Positions 56,338-64,000 of a stretch of 64,000 nucleotides of DNA are shown here, piece after piece. Numbering within the stretch: the first letter of the stretch is position 1; the number at the start of each line of letters is the position of its first letter. This DNA is from Rhodomicrobium sp. Az07 (GTDB taxonomy: Bacteria; Pseudomonadota; Alphaproteobacteria; Rhizobiales; Rhodomicrobiaceae). The stretch is from assembly GCF_018619475.1 (NCBI RefSeq), contig NZ_JAHFZG010000005.1, positions 62,001-126,000 of the forward strand. The letters run 5' to 3'. The position numbers and the translations under genes were made by a program. Under the pieces are notes generated by a model, which was not told the origin of the DNA, did no database searches, and was given only the letters and a program-made list of their open reading frames with translations.

Positions 56338-57354
56338 TCAGCGAACCGGCGGCGCGAACAGGATGCCGCCGTTGTTCCAGAGCCTGTTCAACCCGCGATC
56401 GATCTTGAGCGGGCTCTGCTGGCCGAGATTGCGGTCGAAAATCTCGCCGTAATTGCCGACCGCGCGGATGGCCTTCAGCGCCCAATCGTTGTCGAGGCCG
56501 ATAGCCCGGCCGTAGTCGCCTTCCGCGCCGAGCAGCCGCCGCACGCCGGGGGCGGCGTCAGCGCGGGAAAGCTTGTCCGCATTGGCCTTCGTCACCGCGA
56601 GTTCTTCCGCGTTGATGAGCGCGAACAGCGTCCAGCGCACGAGACTTTCCCATTGCGGATCGTTCTGGCGGACGGCGGGGGCGAGCGGCTCCTTCGAAAT
56701 GAGGTCGGGCAGGATCACGTGATCTTCGGATTGCGCGAGCTTGACACGCTGCGCCGACAGGCTGGACGCATCGGTGGAGTAGACGTCGCAACGCTCCGCC
56801 TCATAGGCTTTCAACGCCTCGTCCGACTTCTCGAAGGCGACGATCTTGTAGGGCATGGAGCGCGAGCGGAAGAAATCGGCGATGTTGAGTTCGGTCGTCG
56901 TGCCGGTGTTGGTGCAGACCTCCGCGCCGGAGAGTTCGAGCGCGCTCTGCACTTCGAGCTTCTTGCGCACCATCAGGCCCTGCCCGTCGTGATAGATCAC
57001 GCCGACGAAGTTGACGCCGAGCGCCGTGTCGTTCTGCATCGTCCAGGTGGAAACGCGCGAAAGCACGTCGATCTCGCCGGACTGGAGCGCCGTGAAGCGC
57101 TGCTTCGACGACAGCGGCACGAAATTCACCTTCGACGGGTCGTCGAAGATGGCGGCGGCGACCGCGCGGCAGAAGTCGACATCGAGACCCGCCCAGTTGC
57201 CGCTCGCATCGGTCGAGGAGAACCCCGCGAGACCCTGCGTCACGCCGCAATTGAGCTTCCCGCGTGCCTTGACTTCGTCAAGCGTGCCCGCGCGCGCGCC
57301 TGCGCAAAAAAATAAAAGGGCAAGAGCGCAATATAGAATTCCCTGGCGCTTCAT
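56338..57354 (-). CDS. Periplasmic amino-acid binding protein (AapJ-like)
   Basis: The 338 residues start with a signal peptide (QGILYCALALLFFCAGARA) and form a type II solute-binding protein: LDEVKARGKLNCGVTQGLAGFS, DVDFCRAVAAAIFDDPSKV, AVRAVGNYGEIFDRNLG and a GTTTELNIADFFR ligand loop, all AapJ-like. It would bind general L-amino acids, especially Glu and Asp, and deliver them to the AapQM permease. It is the first gene of the aapJQM set; the ATPase partner is not encoded after aapM. Confidence 0.9.
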   Translation of the reverse strand: MKRQGILYCALALLFFCAGARAGTLDEVKARGKLNCGVTQGLAGFSSTDASGNWAGLDVDFCRAVAAAIFDDPSKVNFVPLSSKQRFTALQSGEIDVLSRVSTWTMQNDTALGVNFVGVIYHDGQGLMVRKKLEVQSALELSGAEVCTNTGTTTELNIADFFRSRSMPYKIVAFEKSDEALKAYEAERCDVYSTDASSLSAQRVKLAQSEDHVILPDLISKEPLAPAVRQNDPQWESLVRWTLFALINAEELAVTKANADKLSRADAAPGVRRLLGAEGDYGRAIGLDNDWALKAIRAVGNYGEIFDRNLGQQSPLKIDRGLNRLWNNGGILFAPPVR

Positions 57355-57504
57355 CCTGTCTCCTGATTCTAGGCTCTCTGCGGGGGCTTCGGTCAGGCTG
57401 ATGTCCTTGACTTGGCAGCATTAAGGCAAAACTCGGGCCTGCGGTCCAACTTGACGCCCTATCGTGGATGGTGTGAACAAAAGGCTTTGGCGACGCGAGG
57501 CGAC

Positions 57505-58683
57505 ATGACAGGCGAACACGGAAGCGACGAAGATATTTCCGTCGAGACGCAGGCAACTCAGCTTGGCCGCGATCCGCAGCGATATTTCGGCTTCGTGAAC
57601 ATGCCCGTGTATCGCGGCTCGACCGTGCTCTATCCCAGCGCCGAAAGCCTCGATGCGCACGACATTCCCTATACTTACGGGCGTCCGTCGAACCCGACCA
57701 CCCGCGCGCTGGAAGAGGCGCTGGCGAAGCTCGAAGGCGGGGCGAAAACTTTTCTCGCGCCATCCGGCCTCGCTGCCGTCTCGACGCTGCTGCTCGCTTT
57801 CGCCGAGGCGGGCGGGCATATCCTCATCACGGACAGCGTCTATTTCCCGACGCGGCGCTTCGCAGGCAAGGTGCTGAAGCGGCTCGGCGTGGAGGTCGAA
57901 TATTACGATCCGCTGATCGGCGGCGGGATTGCGGCGCTGATCCGGCCAAACACGAAGCTCGTCTTCACCGAATCGCCCGGCTCGCAGACCTTCGAGGTGC
58001 AGGACATCCCCGCCATCTGCGCCGCCGCGCGCGGGCGCAACGTCCCCGTCGCCATCGACAACACATGGGCGACCCCGCTTTTCTTCCGCCCCTTCGACCA
58101 CGGCGTGAACATCTCCGTGCAGGCGGCGACAAAGTACATCGTCGGCCATGCGGACGCGCTGCTCGGCGCGATCACCTGCGACGCAGCGACGGCTCCGGCA
58201 GTCGCCGCCACGCATGAGGCGCTCGGCCTATGCGTGAACGGCGAGGACGCGTTCCTCGCGCTGCGCGGGCTTCGCACACTGCCCGTGCGGCTGAAGCAGC
58301 ATCAGGCTTCCGCGCTCGCGATGGCCGAATGGCTCGCCGCGCGCCCCGAAGTCGTCCGGATCATCCATCCGGCGCTGCCCGGCTGCCCCGGCCATGAGCT
58401 ATGGAAGCGCGACTTCCTCGGCGCGAGCGGGCTTTTCGCCATCGTCCTGAAGCCGCAGCCGAAGGAAGCCGTCAATCGCTTCCTCAACGCGCTCCGCCTG
58501 TTCGGCATGGGCTATTCGTGGGGCGGCTACGAAAGCCTCATCGTGCCGTTCGATTGCTCGCATTCGCGCACGGCGACGAAGTGGCAGGCGGAAGGCCCGA
58601 CGCTGCGCCTCCATATCGGCCTCGAAGATGTGCGCGACCTGAAGCGCGACCTCGAACGCGGCTTCGCGGCGCTGGCGGGCTGA
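57505..58683 (+). CDS. metC: Cystathionine beta-lyase (MetC-like, PLP-dependent)
   Basis: MetC cleaves cystathionine to homocysteine, pyruvate and ammonia in methionine synthesis. The 392-residue protein (ATG 57505) belongs to the Cys/Met PLP family: YTYGRPSNPTTRALEEALAKLEGG binds PLP phosphate, DNTWATPLFFRPFDHG is the Asp region, and the Schiff-base Lys is in SVQAATKYIVGHAD (about 210). FGMGYSWGGYESL near the end is characteristic of cystathionine beta-lyase rather than gamma-synthase. It is a single gene, divergent from aapJ across about 150 bp. Confidence 0.9.
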   Translation: MTGEHGSDEDISVETQATQLGRDPQRYFGFVNMPVYRGSTVLYPSAESLDAHDIPYTYGRPSNPTTRALEEALAKLEGGAKTFLAPSGLAAVSTLLLAFAEAGGHILITDSVYFPTRRFAGKVLKRLGVEVEYYDPLIGGGIAALIRPNTKLVFTESPGSQTFEVQDIPAICAAARGRNVPVAIDNTWATPLFFRPFDHGVNISVQAATKYIVGHADALLGAITCDAATAPAVAATHEALGLCVNGEDAFLALRGLRTLPVRLKQHQASALAMAEWLAARPEVVRIIHPALPGCPGHELWKRDFLGASGLFAIVLKPQPKEAVNRFLNALRLFGMGYSWGGYESLIVPFDCSHSRTATKWQAEGPTLRLHIGLEDVRDLKRDLERGFAALAG

Positions 58684-59000
58684 TCGCCTCCAGTCCCGTA
58701 AATTCAGCGTGCTCTGCGATCTTGACCGCTTGAATGCGCGGCATCGACGGTCTGTTACCAGTTCGACATATGCGTCGCTTACCAAAGTGTGAGATAAGGC
58801 GCGTGGGCGACTCCGGTGCCGCGCAACGTATCCTTTACCGTCACGGCCTGCGCAGGCGAAAGGGGCCCCGCTCTGTCCGCGAGCACGCGCCGCGGACGGG
58901 TTTACCGATGGCTGAGTGGTACCCGAGTCCCTTTTGAAGACGGCGCTCGCGGCCCTCGGTCATGCTATTTTTGACCGAGCCTCGACGGAGTGCCACTTTA
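58684..59000. other. Intergenic stretch with a 5' UTR hairpin
   Basis: No gene is supported. The region ends with the eight-base hairpin at 58955-58979 just before the acetyltransferase start; the other 270 bases show nothing clear. Confidence 0.5.
58955..58979. promoter_or_regulatory. Palindrome CTCGGTCA/TGACCGAG, 21 bases before the pat-like gene
   Basis: Eight bases pair perfectly (CTCGGTCA and TGACCGAG) around a nine-base T-rich loop. It could be an operator for a dimeric regulator or an mRNA hairpin that hides the start of the following gene. It is followed by CCTCGACGGAGTG, which includes the likely ribosome binding site GGAG. Confidence 0.5.
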
Positions 59001-61730
59001 ATGACCATCCGCAATCTCGATCTCATCTTCAATCCCGCCAATGTCGTGTTCGTAGGCGCCAGCGAGCGGCAAGGTTCGATCGGCAAGCACGTAGCCGAGA
59101 ACCTGCTGAAGGGCGGCTTCAAGGGCGAAATCGCCTTCATCAACCCGAAACGCGCGGAGATTCTCGGCAAGCCCTGCTTCAAATCCGTCGACGCCCTACC
59201 CTTCACGCCCGGACTTGCGGTTGTCGCGACCCCGCCCGAGTCGGTGCCGGTCGTGATCGACGAACTCGGCCGCAAGGGCTGCCGCGCGGCCGTGGTCATC
59301 ACGGCGGGCGTTTCCGGCGAATTGCGCAAGCGCATGCTTGAAGCGGCACGGCCGCACCTCCTGCGCATCATCGGCCCGAATTGCCTCGGCATGCAGGTTC
59401 CGCGTCTTGGGCTCGATGCGAGCTTCGCTCAGGTGCTGGGCAAGCCGGGAAGCGTGGCGCTTGTCTCGCAGTCAGGCGCGATCACGACCGCGATGCTCGA
59501 CTGGGCGGCCGTCGAAGGCGTCGGCTTCAGTCATGTGGTTTCGATCGGCGACGCGGCGGACGTCGATCTTGGCGACATGCTCGATTATCTCGCGGGCGAA
59601 ACGACGAGCCGCGCCGTGTTTCTTTATATCGAATCCATCGGCGACGCGCGGAAGTTCATGTCTGCGGCTCGGCGCTGCGCTCGTGTAAAACCCGTGATCG
59701 CCATCAAGGCGGGCCGTCACCCCGAAGGCGCGAAGGCTGCCGCGTCGCATACCGGCGCGCTCGCAGGCTCCGACAACGTCTATGGCGCGGCTCTTCGGCG
59801 CGCGGGCGTGCTGCGCGTGACCGACCTCGACGCCATGTTCGATGCCGCCGAGATGCTCGCCTACGTGCCGGCCATGCCGGGCGACCGCGTGGCCATCGTC
59901 ACCAACGGCGGCGGTGCGGGCGTTCTCGCCGTGGATAGCCTGACGGATTTTCGCGGCGCGCTGGCAAAGCTGGCACCCGAGACGATCGACGCGCTTGACG
60001 CGGTCCTGCCGCCGACCTGGTCCCGCGGCAACCCCGTCGACATCATCGGCGACGCAGGGCCCGAACGCTACCGCGCGACGCTGGACGCCGTACTGACCGA
60101 CCCGAACGCGGACGCCGTGCTCGTGATCAATTGTCCGACGGCTCTCGCCTCGTCGCTCGACGGCGCGAAGGCGGTCGTCGCGGCGGTGCAGGACATGCGC
60201 GCGAAGGGCGCGAAAAAACCCGTCATCGCCAACTGGCTGGCGCGGCACGATGAAACCGGTATCCGCGATGCATTCGCGGCGGCGAAGATCCCGTCCTACG
60301 AGACGCCCGTCGCCGCCGTGCGCGGCATGATGCACCTCGTCCATTACCGTCGCGCGCAGACCGAATTGATGCAGACCCCGCCGGCGTTGCCCGAAAACCT
60401 CGTCTTCGACGCCGGTACGGTCCGGACCGAAATCGCGCAGGTGCTCGCGGAAAAGCGCGATCTTATGACCGAGCCGGAAGCCAAGGCCGTGCTCGCGGCC
60501 TACGGCATCCCGACCGTGCCGACGCTTGTCGCGCGGACGCCGGAAGAAGCGGGCGAGGCGGCTGCCGAGCTTCTGCGCAAGTCGCCCTCAGTCGTGGTGA
60601 AAATCCTGTCCCGAAACTTGTCGCATAAGTCGGACATCGGCGGCGTGCGTCTCGACCTCATGTCCGCCGAAGCGGTCGAAACCGCCACGCATCAAATGCT
60701 GACCGCCATCGGCGAAGCGCGGCCCGACGCGATCCTCGAAGGCGTGACCGTGCAGCCGATGGTGCGCCGCCCGAACGCCTTTGAACTGATCCTCGGCATC
60801 ACGACGGACCCGACCTTCGGCCCCGTGATCCTGTTCGGCGCTGGCGGAACCGGCGTCGAGGCCATCGGCGACACGGCAATGTCGCTGACACCGCTCGACC
60901 TCAAGCTCGCGCGCGATCTCATCGCCTCGACCCGCATCTACAAGCTCCTGAAGGGCTACCGCGACCGCCCGCCGGTCGATCTCGACGGACTGGCGCTTTG
61001 CCTCGTCAAGCTGTCGTCACTTGCTGTGCAGCATCGCGCCATCCGCGAACTCGACATCAACCCGCTCCTGATCGACGCCAAGGGCATGATCGCTCTCGAT
61101 GCCCGCATCAAGGTGCTCGACCCGGTGGAACACCCGCCGGTGCCATGCGCGATCCGTCCCTATCCGGTGAGGTGGGAAGCGCATGAAACGCTGCTGGATG
61201 GATCGCCCGTCACGGTTCGCCCGATCCGACCCGACGACGAACATTTCTATCCCTTGTTCATGAGCCGCGTGACGCCGGAAGATCTGCGCCTCCGCCTGTT
61301 CAGCCCGGTGCGGCAATTCTCGCATCAGTTCCTCGCTCGGCTGACGCAAATCGATTATGCGCGCGAGATGGCCTTCATCGCTGTCCGGCCCGCCGAAGAT
61401 GGCGGCGCGTCCGAAATGCTCGGCGTTGCCCGCTTCTTTGCCGATCCGGACTATGAAAAGGGCGAATATGCCGTGCTGATCCGCTCCGACCTCAAGGGAC
61501 GCGGGCTCGGCTGGGTGCTGATGCGCCAGCTTATCGGCTATGCGCGCGAAGAAGGGCTGAAGCAACTCTACGGCAGTGTGCTGGAAGAAAACGCGGGTAT
61601 GCTTCAGATGTGTCAGGAATTGGGTTTCCATGTCGCACGAGACCCGGATGACACCCGCGTTTTTGCAGTAACGCTGGATCTCTCATCACGCGCGGTTGAT
61701 GAAGTTTTGAAGAGCTGGCACCCTCACTAG
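59001..61730 (+). CDS. Protein lysine acetyltransferase of the Pat type (acyl-CoA synthetase NDP-forming plus GNAT)
   Basis: The 909-residue protein from ATG 59001 combines an NDP-forming acyl-CoA synthetase-like region with a C-terminal GNAT domain, as in Salmonella Pat and PatZ. Parts in order: CoA-binding domain (NVVFVGASERQGSIGKHV, about 10-130), the CoA-ligase domain with NCLGMQVP and VSQSGAITTAMLDW, ATP-grasp segment (about 480-700; ILSRNLSHKSDIGGVRLDL), and the GNAT domain (about 735-905; GEYAVLIRSDLKGRGLGWVLM). It probably acetylates metabolic enzymes such as acetyl-CoA synthetase; the ligase half is expected to be regulatory. It is a single gene with a hairpin at its 5' end. Confidence 0.9.
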   Translation: MTIRNLDLIFNPANVVFVGASERQGSIGKHVAENLLKGGFKGEIAFINPKRAEILGKPCFKSVDALPFTPGLAVVATPPESVPVVIDELGRKGCRAAVVITAGVSGELRKRMLEAARPHLLRIIGPNCLGMQVPRLGLDASFAQVLGKPGSVALVSQSGAITTAMLDWAAVEGVGFSHVVSIGDAADVDLGDMLDYLAGETTSRAVFLYIESIGDARKFMSAARRCARVKPVIAIKAGRHPEGAKAAASHTGALAGSDNVYGAALRRAGVLRVTDLDAMFDAAEMLAYVPAMPGDRVAIVTNGGGAGVLAVDSLTDFRGALAKLAPETIDALDAVLPPTWSRGNPVDIIGDAGPERYRATLDAVLTDPNADAVLVINCPTALASSLDGAKAVVAAVQDMRAKGAKKPVIANWLARHDETGIRDAFAAAKIPSYETPVAAVRGMMHLVHYRRAQTELMQTPPALPENLVFDAGTVRTEIAQVLAEKRDLMTEPEAKAVLAAYGIPTVPTLVARTPEEAGEAAAELLRKSPSVVVKILSRNLSHKSDIGGVRLDLMSAEAVETATHQMLTAIGEARPDAILEGVTVQPMVRRPNAFELILGITTDPTFGPVILFGAGGTGVEAIGDTAMSLTPLDLKLARDLIASTRIYKLLKGYRDRPPVDLDGLALCLVKLSSLAVQHRAIRELDINPLLIDAKGMIALDARIKVLDPVEHPPVPCAIRPYPVRWEAHETLLDGSPVTVRPIRPDDEHFYPLFMSRVTPEDLRLRLFSPVRQFSHQFLARLTQIDYAREMAFIAVRPAEDGGASEMLGVARFFADPDYEKGEYAVLIRSDLKGRGLGWVLMRQLIGYAREEGLKQLYGSVLEENAGMLQMCQELGFHVARDPDDTRVFAVTLDLSSRAVDEVLKSWHPH

Positions 61731-61738
61731 AGCCCGTT

Positions 61739-61766
61739 CCGTCTGATTGAATCGCAATCGGATCGG
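61739..61766. repeat. REP-like imperfect palindrome
   Basis: CCGTCTGATTG and CAATCGGATCGG pair with one or two mismatches around AATCG. The sequence resembles palindromic units common in intergenic regions of Hyphomicrobiales. It may act as a terminator for the acetyltransferase gene. Confidence 0.4.
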
Positions 61767-61830
61767 TAAAACGGTCTCTTCTTCGAAGTTTCGGCAGGCC
61801 GCAAGCGCCTGCGCCGCTGACTGCCGACAT

Positions 61831-63339
61831 TCACTTCGGAGAGATGCTTGTGGACGTCCACCCATCGGCCGACGTTTTAACGGGCGGCTCGTCTGACATG
61901 GAGCTTTTCTCAGCTTGCTCGGATTCGGCTTTTTCCGCGACGTTCATGCGGGTGACCCGCAGTCCCGCAAACCAGACCTTGCCGGAAACGAATTCCTCGG
62001 ATGGCGTTCGCGCATCGTGAAAGAGGCGTAGCACCTGCCCCTTGCACTCATCTGTCGGCGGCACATCGAAGGAAAATGAAAAGTTACGCCACTGTTCCGA
62101 CCGTCCCACCAATTGTTCCGTCTCGCCAATGACGCCTCGTATTCCGTGCGCACAACGCATCTGCCATCGCAGGCCACGTTTACCGGCAATGGCGCCCTTC
62201 AGTTTTCCTTCGATGCGGAAACTGCCTGCTGGGAAATATAAGATCTGCCTGACCTCTGGAAAAGTGATGCGCCCGTCCCCCATATCGACAAGAACAGCAT
62301 GCTCCCGTTCGGACGCGAGAGGCGCGAATTCGACACTGGCGTTGACGGCGGGGCCAATTTGCCAGTCGAAAGGAAGGCCGCTTGGCTCACGCTCGAAATT
62401 GGGATGCGTTATGAGGCCGATCGTTTCGTGTTCGGTTTGCGGCAAAAACTGCAACCACGCATTGTAAGCAAAGTCGATGAGATTTTTCTCGACCAACGTA
62501 TCGAGGTAGGGAGCTATTTCGCGACTGGTGAGAGGGTTCGCAGTCCCCTTCAGCGCCACCATGAGCTTCAGCGGCGTGTCGATACTCCGCACATTTCGCG
62601 GCAGCCTTGTAAAAAAGGACGGCCGCCAGGCGGGCGCTCGTGCCAGTCTCGGCACCAGGAAGCGAGAGCCTTCCGGGTCCTCAGCCAGATGCGTCAGATA
62701 GCTGAAGACGTACAAAGCCAATTCCGGCCGAAATTGCAGCAGTATTTCCGCATGGCCGAGAACGCCTTTGAAATCATTTCGCAGAAAACTGTCGTTCAGA
62801 AGCCAGAACTGTGCGATGGCGTCGCGTTGCGAGCGTCGAACTGCTTCCCGCATGAGAATGCGAGCGCGATCGGGCTTATCCGCGATTTCACCGAGCATGC
62901 GAAACGCCGTCGCGTTCAAGGGATCGTTTTCCAGGGCGCGCGTCGCCAGCGAACGAATTTCATCCCTCAGGCGATGTCGGTCGATGCTGTCCGGGGCCGC
63001 CGCCGGTTGAGCCGGTGGGAGGCTCCCTATCGTATCCCGAGACGCCTCAGCTTGGTCGGAGGCACCCTTTGTGCCCTGCTTGAGGTTCAGATACTGGACC
63101 CGAAGCCTTTCCGCTTTCGCAATCAAGGCCGCCGGGTTCGACCCGTTGAGACGTAAAGCAAGGTCGGGATCGTGAGGCGCGAGCGCATAGGGCAGGCTCG
63201 TTGTCGCAACCAGCCAGAGCAGAAAAACCCCGAACGCGCTCAAGAGAGCAAATCGCCGCGGGTTTGCCCTGACGGGCGAAAATGCGCCGATCGCGATCCG
63301 AAGAGCTTTCGCATATACGGACTTTGAACTTTTTCTCAT
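61831..63339 (-). CDS. Membrane-anchored TPR-like protein, possibly polysaccharide-related
   Basis: The 502-residue product from ATG 63339 has one N-terminal membrane helix (RFALLSAFGVFLLWLVATTS, about 29-48), then a helical TPR-like region (IRSLATRALENDPLNATAF, GEIADKPDRARILMREAVRR) and a C-terminal beta-rich half (SEQWRNFSFSFDVPPTDEC and RLFHDARTPSEEF), which looks like a carbohydrate-binding or jelly-roll domain. No family was recognised with certainty. It overlaps the J-domain-like gene upstream by four bases. A role in exopolysaccharide export or assembly is inference from such TPR-plus-beta architecture. Confidence 0.6.
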   Translation of the reverse strand: MRKSSKSVYAKALRIAIGAFSPVRANPRRFALLSAFGVFLLWLVATTSLPYALAPHDPDLALRLNGSNPAALIAKAERLRVQYLNLKQGTKGASDQAEASRDTIGSLPPAQPAAAPDSIDRHRLRDEIRSLATRALENDPLNATAFRMLGEIADKPDRARILMREAVRRSQRDAIAQFWLLNDSFLRNDFKGVLGHAEILLQFRPELALYVFSYLTHLAEDPEGSRFLVPRLARAPAWRPSFFTRLPRNVRSIDTPLKLMVALKGTANPLTSREIAPYLDTLVEKNLIDFAYNAWLQFLPQTEHETIGLITHPNFEREPSGLPFDWQIGPAVNASVEFAPLASEREHAVLVDMGDGRITFPEVRQILYFPAGSFRIEGKLKGAIAGKRGLRWQMRCAHGIRGVIGETEQLVGRSEQWRNFSFSFDVPPTDECKGQVLRLFHDARTPSEEFVSGKVWFAGLRVTRMNVAEKAESEQAEKSSMSDEPPVKTSADGWTSTSISPK

Positions 63340-63959
63340 GGACGAAATCCGAACAGATTCAGAATGTGGCTCAAGGCTGCGGGCCGTCGGCGTGCGCGAG
63401 GAACCGGGCGCCTCGCTCGCGACCTGGTCTCTGCCATCGCCGGGGACGCGGCTTTCCGGCTTAATCTGGATCCGGCCGGCAGCTCCGCTTGTGTGGCATT
63501 GCACTCCGTTTTGACGCGCGTTACATCATAGGCAGAGCGACGCGCCTGCGATTTAAGGGTTTCCCAGGCAGCCACGACACGGTTGGCGTAAACACTGCGG
63601 TTGAAACCGCCGTCGCGTTCTTGAGCCGTCATCAAATCCGGATGAAGCCAGCGCATGATGAGCGCCATATGCCGCCGGAGGTCTTCGATGGGCGCCGTGG
63701 GGTTTGCCCCGAGAACTCTATAAAGGTCGGCCCCCTCATCGAGCATGATTTGCTCAATGAAAAATCCAGCTGCTTTCCTGAGCGTCGCTTGCGTCTGGCC
63801 GGTGATGGCCGCGGCTTCGCGAAGGGCTTCGGGGTCGTTCGCTGCGACCTCAAGAAGGAAGGTGATGCCGTGCGGCAAAGGATGGCGCCGCGCCTTGCGC
63901 GCGATGTGGGGATACAAGAGCATGCCAAGAGCGGCGGCGATCGCTTCAGGGCTTCGCAT
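63336..63959 (-). CDS. J-domain-like protein
   Basis: Residues about 78-140 form a J domain: DLYRVLGANPTAPIEDLRRHMAL, then WLHPDL with the HPD motif at 106-108, and NRVVAAWETLKSQARRSAYD. J proteins stimulate Hsp70 ATPase; the basic C-terminal tail (RSRARRPVPRARRRP) and the Ala/Arg-rich N-terminal helix are unusual and no DnaJ G/F or zinc domains are present. The 207-residue protein overlaps the TPR-like gene by four bases. A possible C-terminus of another minus-strand gene is visible at 63945-64000 (KRIANAAACTVLINAKP) but is too short to call. Confidence 0.65.
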   Translation of the reverse strand: MRSPEAIAAALGMLLYPHIARKARRHPLPHGITFLLEVAANDPEALREAAAITGQTQATLRKAAGFFIEQIMLDEGADLYRVLGANPTAPIEDLRRHMALIMRWLHPDLMTAQERDGGFNRSVYANRVVAAWETLKSQARRSAYDVTRVKTECNATQAELPAGSRLSRKAASPAMAETRSRARRPVPRARRRPAALSHILNLFGFRP

Positions 63960-64000
63960 TGATCAGTACCGTGCAAGCTGCGGCGTTCGCGATCCGCTTT

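Overview
The window comes from a GC-rich alphaproteobacterium that makes bacteriochlorophyll, most probably a purple non-sulfur member of the Hyphomicrobiales (Rhodomicrobium/Rhodopseudomonas-like). The evidence is a bchI-bchD-bchO set for magnesium chelatase, an alphaproteobacterial SOS box (GTTC-N7-GTTC) in front of lexA, AddAB in place of RecBCD, a class I PHA synthase and Aap-type amino-acid transport genes. I infer the genus level only from gene content.

Left part (1-15.2 kb): a secreted TPR protein cut by the window edge; an overlapping minus-strand run yihY-bchI-bchD-bchO followed by a 41-residue membrane peptide gene; a phosphodiester-glycosidase-like protein; hpf-ptsN (ribosome hibernation and nitrogen PTS); infC, which appears to start at AUA; a glycosyltransferase; an alpha/beta hydrolase; and an operon of NDUFA9-like, GST, queG and SDR genes.

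Middle part (15.3-28.2 kb): an integration hot spot between tRNA-Leu(CAG) and tRNA-Lys(CTT). The tRNA-Leu 3' end is repeated, exactly over 14 nt and imperfectly over 34 nt, about 11.8 kb downstream. Inside lie a phage integrase tail, a broken terminase, a damaged PemK toxin, an MntA-HepT pair with a frameshifted HepT, and a complete type I-C CRISPR-Cas locus (cas3-cas5-cas8c-cas7-cas4-cas1-cas2, then 16 identical repeats and 15 spacers). This is a defence island that replaced or grew over a prophage.

Right part (28.2-64 kb): DUF502 protein, phaC, lexA with its SOS box, then divergently a 1987-residue DUF4011/helicase/Vsr-like nuclease/DUF3320 protein resembling the Hhe antiphage protein, followed by a sugar nucleotidyltransferase and addB-addA. 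nadA and nadB are next, then an L-lactate operon lldP-lldR-lldD with two GntR-type operators, an Aap-like ABC transporter lacking its ATPase gene beside an Ala/Pro-rich membrane protein, a cystathionine beta-lyase, a Pat-type protein acetyltransferase, and a TPR/J-domain-like pair running to the window end.

Taken together, the window holds photosynthetic pigment synthesis, carbon storage and lactate use, NAD and queuosine synthesis, recombination repair, and at least three layers of phage defence or addiction (CRISPR I-C, Hhe-like helicase-nuclease, toxin-antitoxin remnants). All functional names rest on sequence motifs and neighbourhood read by eye; no database search was run.
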